Positions 1 to 12,400 of a stretch of DNA of 64,000 bases are shown piece after piece (position 1 is the stretch's first letter; each line of letters starts with the position of its first letter). Position numbers and translations under genes: made by a program. Source of the DNA: Lepidodermella squamata (taxonomy: Eukaryota > Gastrotricha); NCBI GenBank assembly GCA_047495785.1, contig JBLDXI010000099.1, positions 1 through 64,000 of the forward strand, given 5' to 3'. Under the pieces are notes generated by a model, which worked only from the letters and a program-made list of their open reading frames with translations, did no database searches and was not told the DNA's origin.

Positions 1-3000
1 GACGCTTGCTATGCGGCCGATGGTGCTCATTTCGCTGCTGATCTAGTGAATATCGGCTGAAATAGGCATTGCAGTGCTCATCGGCAACGATGTTCTGCAG
101 CTATGCGTTGCGGGCGTTGCAATAGCGCTAACCGCGTTTAATTCGACATCAGGCGACGATTTCGGGTTACTTCGCATGCGGGAATCGAACCCACGACCGT
201 GCCCACGTTCGTTGGTACGAAACGCTGCAGAATGCTGACATGTACGCGTTGTTGTCGCTGGCTGCCACAACGGGCGCAACTACCGGCGTAGCGATTAGAA
301 GCCAGCAGCCGCGGAATCAGGCAGGGGCGCTTGCTATGCGGCCGATGGTGCTCATTTCGCTGCTGATCTAGTGAATATCGGCTGAAATAGGCATTGCAGT
401 GCTCATCGGCAACGATGTTCTGCAGCTATGCGTTGCGGGCGGTGCAATAGCGCTAACCGCGTTTAATTCGACATCAGGCGACGATTTCGGGTTACTTCGC
501 ATGCGGGAATCGAACCCACGACCGTGCCCACGTTCGTTGGTACGAAACGCTGCAGAATGCTGACATGTACGCGTTGTTGTCACTGGCTGCCACAACGGGC
601 GCAACTACCGTCGTAGCGATTAGAAGCCAGAAGCCGCGGAATCAGGCAAGGACGCTTGCTATGCGGCCGATGGTGCTCATTTCGCTGCTGATCTAGTGAA
701 TATCGGCTGAAATAGGCATTGCAGTGCTCATCGGCAACGATGTTCTGCAGCTATGCGTTGCGGGCGTTGCAATAGCGCTAACCGCGTTTAATTCGACATC
801 AGGCGACGATTTCGGGTTACTTCGCATGCGGGAATCGAACCCACGACCGTGCCCACGTTCGTTGGTACGAAACGCTGCAGAATGCTGACATGTACGCGTT
901 GTTGTCGCTGGCTGCCACAACGGGCGCAACTACCGGCGTAGCGATTAGAAGCCAGCAGCCGCGGAATCAGGCAGGGGCGCTTGCTATGCGGCCGATGGTG
1001 CTCATTTCGCTGCTGATCTAGTGAATATCGGCTGAAATAGGCATTGCAGTGCTCATCGGCAACGATGTTCTGCAGCTATGCGTTGCGGGCGGTGCAATAG
1101 CGCTAACCGCGTTTAATTCGACATCAGGCGACGATTTCGGGTTACTTCGCATGCGGGAATCGAACCCACGACCGTGCCCACGTTCGTTGGTACGAAACGC
1201 TGCAGAATGCTGACATGTACGCGTTGTTGTCACTGGCTGCCACAACGGGCGCAACTACCGGCGTAGCGATTAGAAGCCAGCAGCCGCGGAATCAGGCAGG
1301 GGCGCTTGCTATGCGGCCGATGGTGCTCATTTCGCTGCTGATCTAGTGAATATCGGCTGAAATAAGCATTGCAGTGCTCATCGGCAACGATGTTCTGCAG
1401 CTATGCGTTGCGGGCGTTGCAATAGCGCTAACCGCGTTTAATTCGACATCAGGCGACGATTTCGGGTTACTTCGCATGCGGGAATCGAACCCACGACCGT
1501 GCCCACGTTCGTTGGTACGAATCGCTGCAGAATGCTGACATGTACGCGTTGTTGTCGCTGGCTGCCACAACGGGCGCAACTACCGGCGTAGCGATTAGAA
1601 GCCAGCAGCCGCGGAATCAGGCAAGGGCGCTTGCTATGCGGCCGATGGTGCTCATTTCGCTGCTGATCTAGTGAATATCGGCTGAAATAAGCATTGCAGT
1701 GCTCATCGGCAACGATGTTCTGCAGCTATGCGTTGCGGGCGTTGCAATAGCGCTAACCGCGTTTAATTCGACATCAGGCGACGATTTCGGGTTACTTCGC
1801 ATGCGGGAATCGAACCCACGACCGTGCCCACGTTCGTTGGTACGAAACGCTGCAGAATGCTGACATGTACGCGCTGTCGTCACTGGCTGCCACAACGGGC
1901 GCAACTACCGGCGTAGCGATTAGAAGCCAGCAGCCGCGGAATCAGGCAGGGGCGCTTGCTATGCGGCCGATGGTGCTCATTTCGCTGCTGATCTAGTGAA
2001 TATCGGCTGAAATAGGCATTGCAGTGCTCATCGGCAACGATGTTCTGCAGCTATGCGTTGCGGGCGGTGCAATAGCGCTAACCGCGTTTAATTCGACATC
2101 AGGCGACGATTTCGGGTTACTTCGCATGCGGGAATCGAACCCACGACCGTGCCCACGTTCGTTGGTACGAAACGCTGCAGAATGCTGACATGTACGCGTT
2201 GTTGTCACTGGCTGCCACAACGGGCGCAACTACCGTCGTAGCGATTAGAAGCCAGAAGCCGCGGAATCAGGCAAGGACGCTTGCTATGCGGCCGATGGTG
2301 CTCATTTCGCTGCTGATCTAGTGAATATCGGCTGAAATAGGCATTGCAGTGCTCATCGGCAACGATGTTCTGCAGCTATGCGTTGCGGGCGTTGCAATAG
2401 CGCTAACCGCGTTTAATTCGACATCAGGCGACGATTTCGGGTTACTTCGCATGCGGGAATCGAACCCACGACCGTGCCCACGTTCGTTGGTACGAAACGC
2501 TGCAGAATGCTGACATGTACGCGTTGTTGTCGCTGGCTGCCACAACGGGCGCAACTACCGGCGTAGCGATTAGAAGCCAGCAGCCGCGGAATCAGGCAGG
2601 GGCGCTTGCTATGCGGCCGATGGTGCTCATTTCGCTGCTGATCTAGTGAATATCGGCTGAAATAGGCATTGCAGTGCTCATCGGCAACGATGTTCTGCAG
2701 CTATGCGTTGCGGGCGGTGCAATAGCGCTAACCGCGTTTAATTCGACATCAGGCGACGATTTCGGGTTACTTCGCATGCGGGAATCGAACCCACGACCGT
2801 GCCCACGTTCGTTGGTACGAAACGCTGCAGAATGCTGACATGTACGCGTTGTTGTCACTGGCTGCCACAACGGGCGCAACTACCGTCGTAGCGATTAGAA
2901 GCCAGAAGCCGCGGAATCAGGCAAGGACGCTTGCTATGCGGCCGATGGTGCTCATTTCGCTGCTGATCTAGTGAATATCGGCTGAAATAGGCATTGCAGT

Positions 3001-4252
3001 GCTCATCGGCAACGATGTTCTGCAGCTATGCGTTGCGGGCGTTGCAATAGCGCTAACCGCGTTTAATTCGACATCAGGCGACGATTTCGGGTTACTTCGC
3101 ATGCGGGAATCGAACCCACGACCGTGCCCACGTTCGTTGGTACGAAACGCTGCAGAATGCTGACATGTACGCGTTGTTGTCGCTGGCTGCCACAACGGGC
3201 GCAACTACCGGCGTAGCGATTAGAAGCCAGCAGCCGCGGAATCAGGCAGGGGCGCTTGCTATGCGGCCGATGGTGCTCATTTCGCTGCTGATCTAGTGAA
3301 TATCGGCTGAAATAGGCATTGCAGTGCTCATCGGCAACGATGTTCTGCAGCTATGCGTTGCGGGCGGTGCAATAGCGCTAACCGCGTTTAATTCGACATC
3401 AGGCGACGATTTCGGGTTACTTCGCATGCGGGAATCGAACCCACGACCGTGCCCACGTTCGTTGGTACGAAACGCTGCAGAATGCTGACATGTACGCGTT
3501 GTTGTCACTGGCTGCCACAACGGGCGCAACTACCGTCGTAGCGATTAGAAGCCAGAAGCCGCGGAATCAGGCAAGGACGCTTGCTATGCGGCCGATGGTG
3601 CTCATTTCGCTGCTGATCTAGTGAATATCGGCTGAAATAGGCATTGCAGTGCTCATCGGCAACGATGTTCTGCAGCTATGCGTTGCGGGCGTTGCAATAG
3701 CGCTAACCGCGTTTAATTCGACATCAGGCGACGATTTCGGGTTACTTCGCATGCGGGAATCGAACCCACGACCGTGCCCACGTTCGTTGGTACGAAACGC
3801 TGCAGAATGCTGACATGTACGCGTTGTTGTCGCTGGCTGCCACAACGGGCGCAACTACCGGCGTAGCGATTAGAAGCCAGCAGCCGCGGAATCAGGCAGG
3901 GGCGCTTGCTATGCGGCCGATGGTGCTCATTTCGCTGCTGATCTAGTGAATATCGGCTGAAATAGGCATTGCAGTGCTCATCGGCAACGATGTTCTGCAG
4001 CTATGCGTTGCGGGCGGTGCAATAGCGCTAACCGCGTTTAATTCGACATCAGGCGACGATTTCGGGTTACTTCGCATGCGGGAATCGAACCCACGACCGT
4101 GCCCACGTTCGTTGGTACGAAACGCTGCAGAATGCTGACATGTACGCGTTGTTGTCACTGGCTGCCACAACGGGCGCAACTACCGTCGTAGCGATTAGAA
4201 GCCAGCAGCCGCGGAATCAGGCAAGGGCGCTTGCTATGCGGCCTATGGTGCT
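1..4252. repeat. 325-bp satellite array in 650-bp dimers
   Basis: About 13 head-to-tail copies of a 325-bp unit fill this stretch; the same landmark recurs at 43, 368, 693 and so on to 3943. Two variants alternate (GTTGCAAT versus GGTGCAAT, and GTCGCTGG versus GTCACTGG), so the higher-order unit is a 650-bp dimer. The copies near 1343 and 1668 are mosaic variants. Every copy has, on the minus strand, a T-arm or B-box-like core (GGTCGTGGGTTCGATTCCC). The array runs off the left edge and ends at about 4252, after which the sequence is unrelated. Each unit has an open 78-codon frame, most likely a by-product of repetition and not a gene. Confidence 0.97.
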
Positions 4253-4916
4253 CGGCTATAGATTGCTATAGAACTACACGGCGACAAAAATTGCATAGCT
4301 TTTTTGGTGAAATTAAAAAATTGTTGATGACCATGATAGGTAGCTTGCTACCGGTCTACCTACGAGAGCTTACCGGAATTCAATTATCGTCCCGCCTTGC
4401 CTCACGGGTACTCCTGAGTGTCTTGCCTTTCTTCTTCTCATCTTTTGTTGAATATTGTTGGCTATTAGTATGAAGGCAATGATAACATAAAGATGATGTT
4501 AAAAATGCCATGTTATGATAGTTATAGGTAATTAAAACTCAGGTAAACAATCTATTTCTGAATAAATAATCTATTCTGGAATAGCATGCATTTATTAAAC
4601 CCCTCGACGTGATTTTCCTGTCTTTTCTCCTCGATTGTGTCTGCGTGGAAGGCAAGGTGGAAGACTCGCGTGCTCTGTACGTATTTACATCAAATTACAT
4701 TAAAAAAATAGCAAACACGAAAGCCATGTGCTACGACAATCGCAGAATTCTTTTATTCTTTTCTTTGTTTCGATCAGAAAATTAGTCAAAAATAGAATGG
4801 CTCAGGATGGGTTGTGGTCATTCATTTTCAATCTAACAGGCATAAAATACACGACGAGAGTGGGCTCGCGAGCGCGGGGAAGATTCGTCTCTAGATTAGC
4901 GAATAAATCATGGGGG
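4253..4916. other. Non-coding spacer, satellite to KGD4
   Basis: AT-rich sequence between the satellite and the first gene on the minus strand. I see no convincing coding frame, RNA gene or repeat. It should contain the 3' UTR of the minus-strand gene that ends at 4917. Confidence 0.5.
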
Positions 4917-5303
4917 TCACTTGGACTTGGTCGTCTTGGCCGCGCCTTGTTTCGGCGCCGACGGTGGCGGTGGTGGGAAGAAGATGGAGGCGCCGCCCGA
5001 GTTGACGGCGTCGATCTCGTCGGCGGCGAGCGGCGAGCGGCGGAGTCGCAGCGGCGCCAACCGCGCGTCGTCGTACGACAGCACGCGCGCCACCAGCCGG
5101 CCGCTCCTCGACGATGCCGATGTCGAAGAAGCTGCAGCCGACGCTGATGCGGAAGTCGCCATGGTGTTGCTGCTGCCGGCGCCGGGCGATGCGGCGGGGG
5201 CGGCGCCGGCGGCCTTGCGGAAGCGGATCATCGGCACGTGTTTGCGCACGGTTTTCGTCGTCGCCGTCAGCGTCGCCAACACACGTTGCTGCACCGCCAG
5301 CAT
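4917..5303 (-). CDS. KGD4: KGD4/MRPS36-like 2-oxoglutarate dehydrogenase subunit 4
   Basis: Single-exon frame of 128 aa starting at the ATG at 5303; the frame is open further up only through a GTG. Two family signatures are visible. Near residue 25 is KHVPMIRFRK, like the N-terminal KPH-P-I-F box of KGD4. Near the C terminus is RRSPLAADEIDAVNSGGA, matching the RRKPL-EEI--I-RGG E3-binding end of the family. KGD4 is a small mitochondrial adaptor that tethers the E3 subunit to the E2o core of the 2-oxoglutarate dehydrogenase complex; it was earlier called mitochondrial ribosomal protein S36. The middle is an Ala/Ser-rich linker (about residues 32-70), and a proline run and Lys-rich tail follow the C-terminal box, so the protein is longer than the usual ~100 aa. 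The assignment rests on the two end motifs. Confidence 0.7.
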   Translation of the reverse strand: MLAVQQRVLATLTATTKTVRKHVPMIRFRKAAGAAPAASPGAGSSNTMATSASASAAASSTSASSRSGRLVARVLSYDDARLAPLRLRRSPLAADEIDAVNSGGASIFFPPPPPSAPKQGAAKTTKSK

Positions 5304-6428
5304 TCTGATGTTCACTACTTATCGGATATAACGGCCTACAAAACAGAATCAGTAGTAACAAACGGCAATTCTGCAAGTCTGGACACACGTGCAATCGAAT
5401 GAAAATAGACTTTCTCATTTATTCAACTGCAGTTTTCCAATTCATCAGTAGGTAATTGTAACATTGACAATGATAACAGCAGCAGCAGCAGCGATAGTAA
5501 AATAATAGCAATCAATAAATTAATTATTAGAAAAGTTTGAAAACAACCGAAACAAAACAAATCGAGGCATGCATTAAAAATTGCCGTGCCATGTCAAACA
5601 ACCACTTCGCATAGCAAGTCGAATGTCGTGGTTTGCCTTAGAACCGGTTCTTTAGTCAATCAATCAATCAATCAATTGAAATGTAAACGAAGAACGACGA
5701 GTAAGTATGTATAAATAAAATACCGATATAACACGGTGAGATAATAACAATAATACTACTACTAAAAATAGCATTTCTTTGCAGCAGCCCGGCCAAGAAA
5801 AACCTCGCAAGCTAGTTACAAACATTGAACATGCGTTTAAAAGTAGAAAATTTGGCCTGCGTCTATAGCCGCTCATCGTCATGGCGATTGGAATTGATTG
5901 GAACCATAATAAAAGCAATAATAATAGTTGCATTTGATGATGAAAAACAGTTTGACACTCGTCGGTCAATGAAAGATACAGACGAACAAGTAAGAAGTCA
6001 TGTGGGCATGTCAGTAAATCACATCAGCGACAATGCTGGCCTTATCATCGTCATCAACTTGGTACTATTGGCCATCATTACCTCAAACACATGAAATAAT
6101 TGATTGTATATCATCACTCTCGGTATACGGAAATATCAACGTGTTGCTGGTATTGCAAGAGCTTGAATCATAAGTACACATTTTAAATCATATGAAATCA
6201 CCGTTGTTGTTGTTGTTGATGATGATGAAGAATCCTTGTAGTAAAGCGAATCAATAAAACACAAAAATTGCAATGGCATCATTTCAAAATACGCGTACAA
6301 GTTGCAACATCAAGAAATAATAATTGAACAAAATAGGTAGGTATTAAACAGGAATAGGAAGGCATTGTTGACTGCGATTGAGTGTGTTTGTGTTAGGTGA
6401 CTACTATAAGGTGACGTTGCATCATTCA
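5304..6428. other. Intergenic, with simple repeats
   Basis: Spacer between KGD4 and the 3' end of the transporter. It holds short microsatellites: (GCA)n near 5480, (ATCA)n near 5658 and (GTT)n/(GAT)n near 6205. I saw no supportable coding exon on either strand. Confidence 0.5.
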
Positions 6429-9400
6429 TTACTCATCTGCGCTCAGCCGCTTGTGCACCTGCGTCGTCGTCGTCGTCGCACCTGCTGCTGCGGCTGCGGC
6501 GGAGGACGAGCGTGACGACGAAGCCGAGGCGGAGGCGAGCGGGGCGGCGAGGGCGGCGCCGACGTTGTCGCGCTCCTTCGACTGCCACAGGCCGTAGCCG
6601 AAGTAGATGACGAAGCCGAGCGCCATCCACACGCCGAACCGGATCCACGTGTCCACGTTGAGGCTGACCAGCAGGTAGAAGTTGACGCCGAGTGCCAGCA
6701 GCGGCAGCGCCGGCACCCACGGCACTTGGAACGTCGAGAAGCGGCGATTCTATACAATCAATCAATCAGTCAATCAATCACATCAGCTCAAAAATGCATG
6801 CATTCATACCTGAGGCAGACGGTACAACCGAATGCCGATGACGAGAGACATCAGGGCGAAGAGGATGATGAAGCCGAGCGGCCACAGGTTGCCGTGCGCC
6901 ATCGTCACGAGCACCATCGCGAAGAACACGGTGAAGAACATGGTGACGGTGCACGCGCAGCAGAGCAGGATGGCGAGGAACTCGGTGAACGCGTTCGGCG
7001 TCGGCGGGTTCGACCGCGCCGTGAAATCGAACGCCGCCCGCAGGTAGTCTTTCGCCGTCGCATCCGCCGCCGACGTCGGTGTGGCGACGACGCCGCCGCC
7101 GAGTGGCATCGTGTCCGAGTTGTTCGTCGCGCCGTACTCGCTCACCGCCTTGTCGTCGTCGTCGTCTTCGTCGTCGTCGTCGACGATGTCGAGGAACGTC
7201 TGCTTGTAACGCAGCACAAGGACGGAGGCGGCGACGAGCGAGTACGCCATCAGCGTGCCGATCGACAACATGTCGACGAGTTGGCCGACGTCGAATACGG
7301 ACGCGAAGCCGGCCGTTAGGAAGCCAGACAGGAAAGTGGCGATGAGCGGCGTCTTGAAGCGCGGGCTCACTTTGGCGAGGAATGAAAACAGCAGGCCGTC
7401 TTCCGCCATCGCGTAAATGACACGTGGCAGGGGGAACATGCCGCCCAACAGCGATGTCGACGCACACAGAATCGCACCGATCGACACGACAATCTAAAAG
7501 AATATCAACGAACAACAATTAGTCTGAATGATCGTGACGTAATCTAATATCTAATTTAGATTGCGACTAGCTGATGAAATGCACAATATCATCGATCCAA
7601 AATCAAACTTGGTCGAAAGTACCATCTTAAACCGCACGACTGTATTTTGCTTTTTTTCATTTTTAATTTAACTTTCAAACGTTTATCAGAAAATAAAGTT
7701 AAAATAGATGGCGGGTGCACCTTATTCATTAATTCATTAATAATGAATTTTTATACCGAAAAATGTGATTCTATAACAAATGTTGATTCATGTAGCTCGA
7801 AAATTGAATTCTTATTCCTCCTCTTTGTTATTGACGACTTATTGTTGCAGTATAACACATATTATATTAAAAAGATTTTTGGCGGGAAATAATACTACCA
7901 CTTATACAATACTGGAAATAATACTTGAAATAAAAGTTGGAAAGGCAATAAGACTTGTTTCAACTGTTTTGTGGGTTCAGATCAGGTTACAATTTTTTTT
8001 AACAATTTCTTTCATTTCGGTTAGATTTGACTAACGAAATGGAGTATCGTGACCCATCTGCTTTATTTGCTTTTTTCGAAGAGCATGATGTGCCTGCTGC
8101 CGCATAGGGGATGGACGCTGCGCCCGCCGAATTTAGACAGTTGACGGCGGAGCAAATTGCGTTTCTCACTGGTAAAAATCAAATTATCTCGGCTATATAT
8201 AAGTATGAGTGTTAAATCATTGCGGTAATTTTCAGCCGATGAGCCTGTGCCTCAGTTCAAACCAGTCACGCCCGAGCTTTTAGCCTTCCTAAACTCGGTG
8301 TTGCCGCACGCCGTCGATGGTGTGTTTTTATTTACTATACTTGATTTGCGAATTAAATGTGTGCTACATTAGACAACAGTGTGAACTTGTGATGGCATAC
8401 AGCTGGATGCCGGCGATGATGATGCCGATGATGTCCTGCCGTTCCCTGGCGGAGTTGCTGCTGCTGCCACAGCAGGTCAAGGTCGCCGCGCAGCCAAATT
8501 CGGCGACAAGCTGGTCCTCCTCGTGCTTGGGCATCACGGCCAAGTCCGCGGCGGATGACCCTGCGAGTTCTCTTATCCCAGGTTAGCGATGGACTTGGCT
8601 GCAGTCTGATCGCGTATTCAAAAACCTTAAAATTGGAACTGTAGTAATTCTTCATTTTCAATGAAATCCCCGCTCAGAATGAGCGCTTCTTTCCGGATGT
8701 GCGCTCTGCTTGCGTCCCTTCGACGTCTCCTACGGGCTTCACCGGCGAAATAGTGCCGCCGCACAATCGGCGCATGCTAGATTTCAAGGAGGCGTCGTCG
8801 ATCGCGATCGTCGCACAGCCGAAGGATGCGCTCAGTTTGCCTTCGCCGCCGCCATTCCGGTATTCTGACGATTATCATCGCTTCGTTCGGTCGTTGGACG
8901 GTTGCGACGGTGAGGTGAACTTGTCACTAGCTGGTGCCGTTGTCGGTTTCGAGCCGGCCGGCATTGTCCACACCCAAAAGGACAAACGTCCAGTCAGGCG
9001 CTGCTATTTGACACTCGAAAGCCCTACTAAGCAGCGCCTACACGTCATCATCTGGGGGCAGCAAGAGTTTGAATTGCTCGAAAAAGTAAATGAAGATTTT
9101 ATTCTAAAGCGCCGCTCAATCTGGTGCTATGCGTTCCAGCTTTTGTTTAAGGCTGATGGGCTCGTTCGCACTGGGGCTCGCACGCTGCTTTCTTTCCACC
9201 CGCAGCGCGTGCCTGCCCTCATCGGCAGCCGCCCGCTAAGCGCCTGTCGAACGAAGCGCCCCCGGACCAACCGTTCATCTGTTAACGACATCAACACACC
9301 CGGCGGTCGGTTAGCGCATATCCTCACCATCGGCGAGGACGCGCAGGACGCTCTCTTCATCAACTGTTGCGTTCATTAGAACATATTTTTTACTTTTAGT

Positions 9401-12400
9401 TTTGTTTCTAATTTTTGTACTTAGTTTTTGTCCATGCCTACTACCGTTTAAAGCTAGAGAGCTTGTTTGCTCTCACATCTTATGATGCCGTGATGTCAGC
9501 GTTGGCCTGGGCTGCCAAGGCCGCCTATGGCCCACAGTACCAACAAACCATCAACCAATGGTTCACCCAAAAAGCCGTAGGTGTTCATCTGCTTCCCCTA
9601 GAAGGGGAGTTGATCTCGAATGTCGAATGTCAAAATGTTGGTTATTAATTTGCCTGTGTGGGTTTCATGCTATATACATTTGTTATTTTTACAGATATAC
9701 GCTGCTGAACTAAGCGGTCTCAATTTGGCCGTTGAATAATCATCTTTATTCTTTAAGCAATCTTCCTCTACCCAGTCTTTCTCTTTCAGGGACACATTTT
9801 CGTCCAATTTGGCGTGGAATTCATGCCGATAATTGCAGCTTCCAGTTTTCAGCAGAACAACGGCCAATTTTCAGCAGTTCGCGGCACAATTCATTGGCCG
9901 CATAATTACTGTGGTGAGTGGTGGAAGTGTTTGATTTAGAAGGAACCTTCAGCCTCATTAGCTTTTCCTGTAAACTACCAGCCGGTGAAGATTGTGCTGG
10001 AGAAACTGGTTAGACCGCTATACCCCCAACTTGCAATAACGTAGTCCGGTTACTACCCTAACTCGAAACATTTTCTTTCTGCTCGCAAGTCCGGTCAAGT
10101 GATTCAATTTTGAAAATTCAATTATTTGCTGTTTGGACTGAATAAGAAGCAGTCAAATCAAACGCAGTGACTACCGAAACTGTTTGAAAGCCCTTCGGTG
10201 CGATCTATTCGTTGCTGCGATACCTAGTCGATTCCCCTGCGAAAATTGCCTACCGCTGCCGTGAGGTTACTATCAAATGGAATATTCGAATTAAGCTGTT
10301 CCTTCATATACCTAATAATATTCATCATAGCAGAAGTATAGGCGAATGGCATCACAATTCTTATATCATGACAAAATCTGAATTATTGAATCTCGTTGAG
10401 TGTGAAAATTTCAATGATTTTAAAGAAGAAATTCTTGATAATCTTGATGAGCCATCTTCGCAAAGCGTCAACGCAGTCAAATAAGTATTTTCGTTACTGA
10501 AGAAGCCTTAGCTTTATCTGAATGCAATAATTATTATTCTATGAAATCTATGAGACGACCAATGTTGATCAAGCGCCTAACATATAACGAAGGCTCGCGC
10601 GAGAAGGCTAACGAGCGAGGACGGTGGTGGTAGTGGCGGTACCCACATACGTCCTCCTTATATATCACTGGTGTACTTACTCCCAAGCTTCATCTCCTGT
10701 AGATCCAACTTCAACTGCAAACCGATTCTTCTTTTTTTTTGAATTTGGACTCAAGTTGTGCAAGTTCAAATTGCAAGTTCCAGCGGAATAAAACGAGCAA
10801 TTAGTTAACTTTTGGCTATATGTAATTTACATTCAAGATTATTGATGAGTACTCGAGCGGTTGTCAGAGTAATGTTAATAGAAAGATATTAGAAATGATA
10901 GCAGCGGCGGCAATAGACGACAATAGACTCATCATACCTTGCCATAGGGCACGGCGGGCAGCAGCGTTTTCGACGACAAGTTGTAGTAGGGCGTGTCGAG
11001 GGTGAAGACGACCGAGACGGCGAAGTAGGCGACGGCGCACACCGTCAGCGACAGCACAATCGAGAGGGGGATGTTGCGGCGCGGATTCGCCACCTCCTCG
11101 CCGGTTGTCGCGATGCAGTCGAAGCCGACGAACGAGTAGAAGGCAGCCGACGCAGCCGTCATGACCCCGCCAAAGCCGTACGGCATGAAGCCACCCGTGC
11201 CAAACTGTGTTCCATTCGTACCAGTCTCGTACTGAACCTGTTGTGCACATCATAATATTCAACAGTTAGGTATTACTAAATTTCTCTCAATTTTCATCAA
11301 TCATTCTCTCACACTGATCATTGATGATGTACTTAATTAAATGTTCGAACCTGTTCGAGGGTGAGCGCCCAGTTGGCGGGTTCAGCGTACACCAACCCAA
11401 CAACAATGACGTAGCCTGTATATTTTGTAATATTTCATTGTCATCATCATTGTTTTCTTCTCGTGTCTGATCTGTGCGTGAACTCACATAAAATGCCGGT
11501 GTTGATGATGACGAGCACGTTGTTAACGAACGTCGATTCACTGACACCCACCGCCAACAGCACTGTTTCAAAATAATAATGTGATAATAATAATAATAAG
11601 ATCAGGATCACCGCCGGAAACACAGCAAGTAGTACACAAAATTCAGACGCGGCTTCTAATTATTACTAATTACCGACTTGGTGATTTTATTATCACTCGT
11701 TTTTGTGGGTTTTATTAGGCAGCTTGCTGTTATAACAAACCAGCTAATCGATGGAAATTGTAAAAACGTACGCTTCTCTCGTTGATCTATCTATCAAACG
11801 CCGCGTGCCTTACAAGCAACAGCAGCAGCAGCAGTAGGAAATAGCCTGCAGCGCAGGAAGCGGGAATTCTGCCTAATTAAACGGAGACTTACACCTCCAA
11901 TAGGAGAACTATGCACGTGGCTCGTTATAATTTATCCCCGAAATCATCTAGCTTGCTATGTTAACTCCTAGTAATAGTTTTGTCAAGTTCAAGTATAGCC
12001 GCCTGCCGTCGATCACTAACTAATAAGCGCACCAATAAGCCAGCGGTAGATCGGCTATTCCAGTGCTAATTCAATCCGTCATTCATTCATTCATTTATGC
12101 ATTTGTTTTACTACTACTACGAGACTGTGAAACACGCGGCGGCACGTGCGCCTACCTAAACGAGATGATGACTCCTCGCGCCAACGCATGCCGTCCGTTC
12201 GTCTGTCTGTACACAGTTAGTTACTCGGTGGTTGGTATGTATGTACCAATTGGTGGTAACTCACCCTACCTACATCATCATCATCATCCCAAGTCAGTAG
12301 TATGTAGTTGGCCTTGAGGTATCCTTTGCGAGTCGGTATTATTATTATTATTACTAACAAGCAATAAGTAGTTATCTTTAGCAGCAGACGGCTATATGCG

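Noticed and set aside
43-4179. Thirteen 78-codon minus-strand frames
   Set aside because: They simply repeat with the 325-bp satellite, have no recognisable motif and overlap the tRNA-like core; unlikely to be genes.
4728-5418. Overlapping plus and minus frames opposite KGD4
   Set aside because: GC-rich shadow frames of KGD4; only the minus frame from 5303 has family motifs.
6433-7518. Arg-rich frames overlapping CAT exons 7-8
   Set aside because: Shadow frames of GC-rich coding sequence; the CAT frame carries the conserved motifs and splice sites.
10212-10484. 90-codon plus frame in CAT intron 6
   Set aside because: No family motif, no clear start context or splice partners.
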